From assembly GCA_903813345.2 (NCBI GenBank), contig CAIIXF020000007.1, forward strand, positions 23,487,564 to 23,551,563: a stretch of DNA of 64,000 nucleotides, read 5' to 3'. The position numbers and the translations under genes were made by a program. The notes below the pieces were generated by a model. The model was not told the DNA's origin, searched no databases, and saw nothing but the letters and a program-made list of their open reading frames with translations. The stretch comes from Owenia fusiformis. Lineage: Eukaryota; Annelida; Polychaeta; Sabellida; Oweniidae. Positions 56,570-64,000 of this stretch are shown one piece after another (positions within the stretch are counted from its first letter, which is position 1; the number at the start of each line of letters is the position of its first letter).

Positions 56570-57810
56570 AATTCAAAATTACAAAATCACTTAAATAGTG
56601 CTCGAAATGGTGAAAACTGCATGATTTTGAAAGAATTGTCCTCCCTATATTATAATACTTGATCCATGTTCAGGAATATTTGGATATAATGACTTATGGA
56701 AGCTTTTAATTTCACTAATGCTGACAGTTGTTCCTACCTCACAGATGCAGACTATATCACAATTCATTTTCCCTAGTTTTTACTTTAACTCATTAAATCG
56801 TGTTCACACCAGAGCTAGTATTAACAGTTAAAGTTTCCAAACTTTTGGCGGGAGTGTAAGCCTCTATAAAGTAAAGTTAAAAAGTCACATTAAAATGAAT
56901 TAGTATTTCTTAGTGGTTCGCTATACTACAGAACGATGGAATACAAACAAGATTGCAAATTGAATTTTTCTTTGGATTATAACAATGTGACAACGCAAAG
57001 GTAGGCTGCATAACTAATGGTAATAAATCATGGCAATGCGTCCAAGATAGAAGAGGTAATCTCATCACAGTCTTATTCAAGGTACAATGGAATGAAGTGA
57101 AATTCCCTTCGACCAAGAATGTGTTAAGGGCAATGTAGAACACTGAGTTGAGGTATCATACAGAATTGCGCCATATCTAAAGTATCGAATGAAAAACATG
57201 AAGGTCGGATGAAAAACATGAAGATTGTTATGAGGGCATTCGAATTTCATTTCCTTTGTAGTGATCTGAGAGGGTTCAGAAGTTTTTTGTTTGTTTCAAA
57301 GCTATCATATATTGTTTGTTACACCATAGTTAGACAAATAACATTAGCAATGCACATTTTAACCGACTTTTCCCCACTCGGAAGGACTGTTTCACGTCAG
57401 CCCTTAGCACAGAATTAGCACAGGGTTTTCATTAACCAACGCTTAATACACTTTACGCTTAATTAGTGCTTTCAAACCAATTTAAAAAACTTGAATGTAT
57501 GCATTTATCAGTTTATATAGCTCAAACATATTCTCTCGTTCATTATATTAGTATGCCATTCAAAATATTTGACCAAACATTCCGCTTGACTTCTTGTATA
57601 GATAACTTCACTTCTAACGAATAGATACTCACATAAACTGCTTCAAAATGACCTGAAGACCATTGAATAGAAAATGGTGAAGGAGCTATTAACGCCCATA
57701 ATTATGAGCAAGTCATTTTTTGCCAATAGGAAGTTTAAGCTTGCAATGTTTGTCACAACCTAAACGTGGACTGAAAATATTTAAGCTATCCATTTGTATG
57801 GGCGATTGGC
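56570..57810 (+). repeat. Segmental duplication, copy 2, left part
   Basis: Begins about 280 bp after the transporter stop codon and matches 43793-45400. It is broken at about 57810 by about 2.4 kb of LINE fragment, hairpin repeat and a nested element. Matching to copy 1 resumes at about 60225-60475. Confidence 0.8.
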
Positions 57811-57939
57811 CATACGTATAGGCTTGGTGTTTCGATTTTATATGCAAGCTTAAACTCCCTAATATCTAGGTATAATACGCATATTTAGGCTTCTATTTTG
57901 ATTGTAAACTCAGTGGATCTGAACGCATAAACTATCCTG

Positions 57940-58352
57940 TTTGGTGAATTAAAAAAGCCCTAAATCCAATGAAACCACTCAATGGGAAACAACAGTTAAA
58001 CATCATGTATAATTCATACATCCAATCACTTTTTGACTACTGTGACACACTTTATCATTGTGCAACACAAGCCAATCTAAAGAAACTGGATCAGCTCCAA
58101 TATGAAGCTCCCTTAATTGTCTCTGGTTGATTGATTTGCTGAACTGGGTCTAACCTAAATGATCGAAGACTTTTCCACTTTAAAAAGCATAATCAAAACA
58201 CTCCATAATGTATTAGTGACATATTTTTCTTTTAAGATAGACAATAGAATGTTATGGGATTTATCAGATTTCAATTTATCAATATCATTGCCAGGGAAAT
58301 CACATGTTTACAATTTGACAAAATGGAATAAAATTCCAAGAGAACTGAAATT
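57940..58352 (+). pseudogene. LINE (CR1/jockey-like) reverse transcriptase C-terminal fragment
   Basis: Frames contain YNSYIQSLFDYCDTLYHCAT, ANLKKLDQLQYEA, NDRRLFHFK and a final TKWNKIPRELK, the usual order at the end of CR1/jockey-type RTs (DYCD, KLQ-LQ, RR-FH, WN-LP). Stops and shifts interrupt it. The 3' side is cut by the hairpin repeat at 58358. Confidence 0.7.
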
Positions 58353-58357
58353 ATTGT

Positions 58358-58533
58358 ACAAATAGTGACTGCCATTGAGAGAAATAGTGCAAAATATTTT
58401 CCTCAAGGGAATATCCTGTCCACTGACATGTTCCCGAGGCCGCTGCAGGCCGAGGGAACAAGTCAGTGGACAGGATATTCCCGAGAGGAAAATTTTTACA
58501 CTATTTCCCGAAAATGTGGCAGTCACTATTTGT
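58358..58533. mobile_element. Hairpin repeat, inverted relative to 48509-48690, split by a nested insertion
   Basis: ACAAATAGTGACTGCC and its complement close a palindrome whose core is CCGAGGCCGCTGCAGGCCGAGG, flanked by CAGTGGACAGGATATTCC in both directions. The family's accompanying ~0.3 kb continues at 59733-60040 on the far side of the inserted element. Confidence 0.8.
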
Positions 58534-58538
58534 TTTAT

Positions 58539-59726
58539 TATGTCCCCACCACATAGTGTGGGGCCATATTGTCGGCCTAGGCGCGTCTGTCTGTCCGTCT
58601 GTCCGTCTGTCCGTCTGTCCGTATGTCCGTCCGTCCGTACGTCCGGCAGTTTTCTCCAAAACCGCTACAGATATCACCTTCAAATTTTCAGGGATAACTT
58701 ATGAGTGCATCTAGATGTGGATGAAAAAAATTTAACTCGAAACCTACTTCCTGTCGGCCATTTTGAAGTCAAATGCTAAAATCCTTGTCTGCAAACTTTA
58801 AGAAAAACGGCTTCACAGTTGCTTTTAAAACTTTAACATCTTGTTCAGCTCACTTCATTCTAGATCTGATTAGATTTTGGACCTGTTAGCTCAGTCATGT
58901 CAGCCATTTTGAATGTTTGAAGAAAAGTTTGCGTGCGATAATACTTTGTATCATATTGAATGGTGTTTTTGAGTTTTCATACTTTAACTATTTAGTAGCT
59001 TTATAAATAATTTCAGGTGTATTTTGTTGTAAAAGCCTATGTCATTGTTAACAGTGGTTATATGTGACAATTTTGGAAAAGGAAATCAGCAAAAAGTCAT
59101 AATCACTTTTTTATTGTCGGCCATTTTGGATTTTTCCGTCCTAAAATCTTGTCTGTAAAGTCTTGTCTTCGCGTTTTCAGGTGAACCGTTTGGTAGATCA
59201 ATTTCAAATTTTCAGGGATGATTCTTAGTATGACAATCTAGATCTGATTAGTTTTTGGGCATTCTGGGTAAATGTCAAGGCAGCCATTTTGGATTTTCCG
59301 TCCTAAAATCTTGTCTGTAAAGTCTTGTCTACGCATTTCCAGGTTAACTGTTTGGTAGATCAATTTCAAATTTTCAGGGATGATTCTTAGTATGAAAATC
59401 TAGATCTGATTAGATTTTTAGCATTCTGGATAAATGTCAAGGCAGCCATTTTGGATTTTCCGTCCTAAAATCTTGTTTGTAAAGCCTTGTTTACATGTTT
59501 TCTGGTTAACTGTGAGAGGGATCAATTTCAAATTTTCAGTGGTGGTTCTTAGTATGAAAATCTAGAACTGACTAATTTTTTGGCATTCTGGGTAAATTTT
59601 AAGGTGGCCATTTTGGATATTCCTTCCTGAAACTGTGTCGGTAAAGTCTTGTCTACTTATTTTTAGGATAACCATTTGATGGGATCACCCATAGGTGGGG
59701 ACATTTTGTACACATTTGTGTTCTTG
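58539..59726. mobile_element. 1.19-kb non-autonomous element nested in the hairpin repeat
   Basis: Flanked by TTTTAT on both sides (58533-58538, 59727-59732). The undisturbed sequence is visible, inverted, near 48495-48520. Left end TATGTCCCCACC; near the right end GGTGGGGACA, inverted, then about 22 bp more. Contains a (GTCY)n microsatellite and about four 162-bp tandem units beginning GCCATTTTGGAT (near 59121, 59283, 59445, 59606). No coding region. Confidence 0.8.
58583..58646 (+). repeat. (GTCY)n microsatellite
   Basis: Tandem GTCTGTCC/GTCCGTCC units inside the nested element. It gives Ser-Val-Cys-Pro-like repeat peptides in ORFs that are not genes. Confidence 0.9.
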
Positions 59727-59732
59727 TTTTAT

Positions 59733-60225
59733 ACCTGGATAAGTACTCTGTAAACAAAAAAACAAAATGAGAAGTCTTGTCATTTCAATATCAAATGTTC
59801 ACAGGTTCTTATTGGCATTCAAAGGCATTTTACCTTTCAACTCCTATAATCTCAGATTTGGGGGAAGATAAAACGTACTATTGACTGGTCACATGACATA
59901 ACTAGTGATTAGTACAATTCATCTTCCCTGAAAGCAGGGATTTAGGACTTTCCAGGGAATTAGTTCATCTATTCCATGTCATGTGACCATGAATAAGCCA
60001 ATGAGCATCTAGAATACATTTGAGGTACATAATAATACCAAGTATAAAGCATCATTTAAAACCTTGCCAGATCTTATTCTTAGTCACAACTTAAACTGGA
60101 CAACTGTCGACTCTCCTGGCCATTTTACTATTTCTCTAATCCCTATTGCTCCCGTCGTCCCACGTTACATTCTTTTACAACATACATTCTTCAGCCGTGA
60201 GGGACTATGGCTAAGATGCCCCTTC
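59733..60225 (-). repeat. Inverted copy of the 47818-48500 repeat, plus unassigned DNA
   Basis: 59733-60040 is the reverse complement, with few differences, of about 48200-48505 (for example AATAAGCCAATGAGCATCTAG near its right end). 60041-60225 shows nothing recognisable. Confidence 0.75.
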
Positions 60226-60490
60226 ATTCATAATGTTTTATCTTTATTCTCAGGACTGTATAGGCAGAAGCAGCAGCCCCCAACTCTCCAATTAAAATGC
60301 AGATACCTTTTCTTTCTTTTTAAGATCTTTTATTATATCATTAAATAACCATGAAAACAAATTGTAAATGCTATATTGAGCGACAAGTCAATTAAAATGC
60401 CACTGGCCTCGATGAAGAAGAATAGTTTTACCGGACATAGGCAACTTTTTCAACGAAGTGTATCACGGGGGAGAGTCATCAAGATACTTT

Positions 60491-60862
60491 TATTATGTCA
60501 CCAACAAAAAGTGGTGACATATTATAATGGTCTCCGTTTTTCTTTTGACGGCGGTTGCCGGTTGGTGATCGGCGTCTGTAACAAAAGTCTTACAACTTCC
60601 AATAACTTAACAAGTACTGACTTCAATGTTTTTCAAAACTATCAGAAGTTTTCAGAAGTTCAAATCTAACTTTATATTTTAGACTTGAACTTCAATGACC
60701 TTCTCAAGGTCAAAAAGGTGTTTTTCATCTAGCTTCAAATTGACCAATCTTTTCTAAATCATCTAAAAGTTCTCAGAAGTCCAAATCTGACTTTAGATTT
60801 GAGATTTCACCTTCAATGACATTCTTATGGCCAAAAAAGTAGGTTGTGACATTTTGTCATGT
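60491..60862. mobile_element. Short non-autonomous element related to 8036-9565
   Basis: Begins TTATGTCACCAAC with an immediate hairpin AAAAAGTGGTGACATA, then GGTCTCCGTTTTTCTTTTGACGG-type sequence (split here), and ends near GGTTGTGACATTTTGTCATG, inverted to the start. Shares its ends with the element at 8036-9565 and its TTCAAATTGACC/AGTTCTCAGAAG interior with the fragment near 49750. Confidence 0.65.
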
Positions 60863-60984
60863 TAATGCCTTGTTTCTATCATGTTTTTTCACTGTTCTAC
60901 CATGAGCTTTCAAGAGAGCCCGTGGTTTATGTTTATCAACTATATATTCTGTATTTCGGTTCAGTATTTTGTTGTATACTCCAA

Positions 60985-61691
60985 AGTGCTGTTACGTCGT
61001 CCTCCCTAAATCTGAAGACATGGCATGTGTCGCTGATTGTTCTGTTGGGATTCGGAGGATTTGCGATGCTACTCAGTGTTGGACACTATTTCATCAGGAA
61101 ATACATCTACCGAGATCAAGACAGAGTAGACACAGCCTTTGATGCTGGAGGTAACAAAATAGTAGGCTATAATAGATATGACATTTTCGTGCTTAATCAT
61201 CGTGTCAACGTACAGTGTCAAAAAATACCGTTGTACATCCAGTTTTCTGTATGTTGACGAAAGTACAAACTACGATGAGGGTTGGAAATAAAAACTACAT
61301 TCCCTTGGAAGGAGTTTTAACTTGGTAATTACGATAACAGATTGTCTATCACTCCTCTAATTTTCTGAGTGAATCGGCCCACATAATTGACTGAATAGAT
61401 ACTGAATAAATGTTTTGTTTTTTCACATTTCGTTTGCTTTTATATTTTCCAAATACAATTTCAAATCCTAAACAAATTCACAACAGTCGAACAAAAGTCC
61501 TTCAAGCTTATTGGATATAAAGAGGATTCGTGTATCACATTTTGTTACATATGTAACATTTGGTAATATGAAAAATTAAAAAAAATATTATTGTTCCAGG
61601 AAATGTTACGCTGTCTCTTACTGCGGCTTCAGCGGCGTCACAATTATTTTGGCCAGCGGATTTACTACAGAGCGCTACCGTAACAACGAAG
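60985..61691 (+). CDS. Second DUR3-like gene, first two recognisable exons (partial)
   Basis: Exons about 60985-61147 and 61600-61691 are near-identical to the first two recognised exons of the upstream gene: GFGGFAMLLSVGHYFIRK, then LTAASAASQLFWPA. One base is missing before the first exon relative to copy 1, which helps place the acceptor. Matching to copy 1 ends near 61731, and no counterpart of the third exon (YGVAGAFWYAVG) appears before 64000. Either the rest lies beyond the window or this is a truncated duplicate. Confidence 0.75.
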
Positions 61692-61731
61692 GTGTAAAAA
61701 CGAATACAATATCTCATTAATATTAAGTATA

Positions 61732-63274
61732 CACACGGGGTACCATCGAATAATTTTGGCAACGTACCGGAGAACGACATTTTACTAAGAAATGGCAATA
61801 ATTTAGCACAATATATTTTTTAACTAGAGTTCTATTTTGATTTTGACAAAAGTAAGTATTCCATGCAATAACTATTTCATTCATGAGTTTGTAGGAATTC
61901 TGTTGGAACCCAGTTCTGATCAAGTACGAAGTTATTGAAATCGGCGCAGTCGAACTTTACTCCGAAAGATGGTTTTTCGATTATAACTTTTCACAACATT
62001 TAAGTATAGACTTTTGAAAAAAGTACAGAATAGTCCTTACACTTTTGAATAATTCTGTTATTTCTGTTTCACACGACTCTGATTTGTTTAATTAAAAAAA
62101 GTTTTAAAAATATTACTTAGGAACGTAACCGGAGCTGGGAACGTAACCGGAGCAGATCAGTTGAATTATTTAATCAAAAAAATTAAAATATATGATTTTA
62201 AGCACATATACTAATTTAAAAACATACGGGATTGTTCGAATGCGTATTTGTTACATTTTATTTAAAGAAAAAAATGTATCCATTGTGAAAAATTAAATTT
62301 GGTATTTACCTTGCATAAGTGCACTTACTGTACCTTAGAAAGGCTATCAAACATAGAACAATCATTGTATGGAGAATGAAGTGATTAAATGTAGTAAGCA
62401 AATAATTCCATTTGATTTCACCCATTGTATTTGTTCAGCGAACTATTAGAACCCACTCTGTTATACTAATTTTTTTTTTATATATATATATACTGTTTAT
62501 ACATACATGTATTACACTTCTAAGACAACTTCTCTTTTTCAGGGGAAATAAAAGCATTTAAATGCTAGATTATTAAAAAAGTTAACATTAAAAAAATCAC
62601 TGAACAATTTAGGAATTTATTAACTCATGAAAAAATAACTATTTTATGGCATCACTTTTGTATTAGGCCTATTTGCTTTTAATTAGCGATGCGACTGATG
62701 ACTGCCTCTTCTTTGTTTGACAGAACTTTGTACTATACATGTATCTCCTTGTGTTACTTCCCAGCTTCCCACTGAAGCAATAACTATCAGTGACTTTTTT
62801 GATACTCTAAAATATAAGTGCAAAAATATATCTTTAGAAAATTTATATGTTTTGCCATGCATTGATTTTCCTGTAAGTGAAGGGTAATAAATGCTCATTT
62901 TAAGGGGACTCATCTCTAACCTAGCCGATTTGGAGGTACCCTGAACGCACTGTTTATGTTTCTTTTTTCGGAAGTGTTTCATATATGCTTTCATTTAATG
63001 TAAAAAAACACTGAATGTTAGCCATCAAAATATTTCCCTACATCGTCTGAAAGATGGGTGTGACGTTACGGAAAAAACGCCTCAATTTACCCGCTTCACT
63101 AGAATATGCTTGCTTTAAAAGCGACACGTTCTTATTTTATCGATGATTGATAGGAAAATCGTCACACGGCCACCAAGGTTGTTTTTAATTTACGGCATTT
63201 GATAAGCTGAAGACTTTTGATGCCAATTAGTTTTTCATGGGCACTAATAAAGCATAGTAAGAACAGCTTAGATA
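61732..63274. other. Unassigned DNA after the second DUR3-like exons
   Basis: No exon or named repeat recognised. A short direct repeat GAACGTAACCGGAGC occurs twice at about 62121-62153, and a (TA)n stretch lies near 62480. Confidence 0.45.
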
Positions 63275-64000
63275 AAGGGTTTTGACCCCTTACCCAAGTT
63301 CGGCAGTGCAATTGACGCCATATAAAATTATAATTGTATTCCAATTTTCATAAACTTTGACATTTTCTGTGGAAAAAACTAAAACATTGACATATTGTTT
63401 TTATTGTTTCAAACAATAGTTCACGTATCCCTAAATAACATTTGAAAATATAAAAAGGTTCCACCGTCGATTTTTTCTGTTATCTAGATTTCAAATTTCG
63501 GCTTTTTCTGATATTTTTATGAATTTCATCGATTATCTCCAACAAGAAATGTTTATATTGCTCACCGGTAAGGTTTTGCCATACGCGTATTAGACATGTG
63601 AATCATTATACAGCCGCTTAAAATGTCTTTGATTAACTTCAGTTTGATCATCTGAAGAGTTTGAGTTCCAAAAAATTCGATTCGGGGTAAATAGAGCATT
63701 TTTATACCAATATTTTTTAAGGCCTCTGACCCCTTACCCAAAATCGGCAGTACAATTGACGCCATATCAAATTTTGATTGACTTTCAATTTTCATAAACT
63801 TTGACATTTTTTGAGGAAAAAACTAAAACATTGACATATTGTTTTTATTGTTTTAAACAATAGTTCACGTACCCCTAAATAACATTTTAAAAGATAAAAA
63901 GGTTCCACCGTCGATTTTTTCTGTTATTTAGATTCCAAATTTCGGCTTTTTCTGATATTTCTTAAGAATTTCATCAATTAACTCCAACAAGAAATGTTTA
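63275..64000 (+). repeat. ~446-bp direct tandem repeat, cut by window end
   Basis: 63283-63553 and 63729-64000 match in order: GACCCCTTACCCAA, TTGACGCCATAT, AACATTGACATATTGTTTTT, GGTTCCACCGTCGATTTTTT, CTCCAACAAGAAATGTTTA. The array probably continues past 64000. Confidence 0.85.

Noticed and set aside
58375-58714. Ser-Val-Cys-Pro repeat protein
   Set aside because: Translation of the (GTCY)n microsatellite inside a transposable element.

Overview
The window is animal nuclear DNA: AT-rich, with genes split by GT-AG introns, poly(A) signals, LINE and LTR retroelements and many foldback/MITE-type repeats. The gene content (an invertebrate-type GH10 xylanase, a DUR3-like urea symporter, a secreted solute-binding-protein-like gene) and the repeats suggest a lophotrochozoan, most likely a mollusc and perhaps a bivalve. 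The species cannot be fixed from the sequence alone.

Layout. 1-2.23 kb: 3' end of a LINE. 2.3-3.05 kb: a foldback palindrome. 4.1-5.8 kb: a satellite with a 543-bp higher-order period. 8.0-9.6 kb: a non-autonomous element. 14.57-19.44 kb (+): eight exons of a GH10 endo-beta-1,4-xylanase, with MITE-like copies upstream and in an intron. 23.2-25.86 kb (-): five coding exons of a secreted 276-aa protein resembling bacterial family 3 extracellular solute-binding proteins. 26.25-35.01 kb: a complete young LTR retrotransposon with 2.7-2.9 kb LTRs, each carrying a 91-bp tandem array and a small membrane-protein ORF. Its interior holds only gag and protease. It probably sits in the 5'-UTR intron of the solute-binding-protein gene. 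38.25-39.6 kb (-): a two-RRM/RGG hnRNP-like gene with a spliced 3' UTR. 40.2-43.5 kb: a foldback, a TAA-flanked MITE and a dead LINE. 43.8-61.7 kb: a segmental tandem duplication of about 12-13 kb containing a DUR3-like transporter gene (nearly complete, 48.8-56.3 kb) and the first two recognisable exons of a second copy (60.98-61.69 kb). 63.3-64 kb: a 446-bp direct repeat.

How the genes relate. They are separate eukaryotic transcription units, not an operon. The xylanase (plant or algal polysaccharide digestion), the secreted binding-protein-like product and the urea transporter could all serve nutrition, but a functional link is inference. The ordinary six-frame view hides the main genes because their exons are short; they were assembled here by reading splice sites and checking that the phases agree.

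The window also holds unusually clear records of transposition. Two copies of a ~100-bp hAT-like MITE have perfect 8-bp target duplications. An 851-bp palindrome has its empty site about 0.5 kb downstream. A nested insertion lies inside a hairpin repeat.
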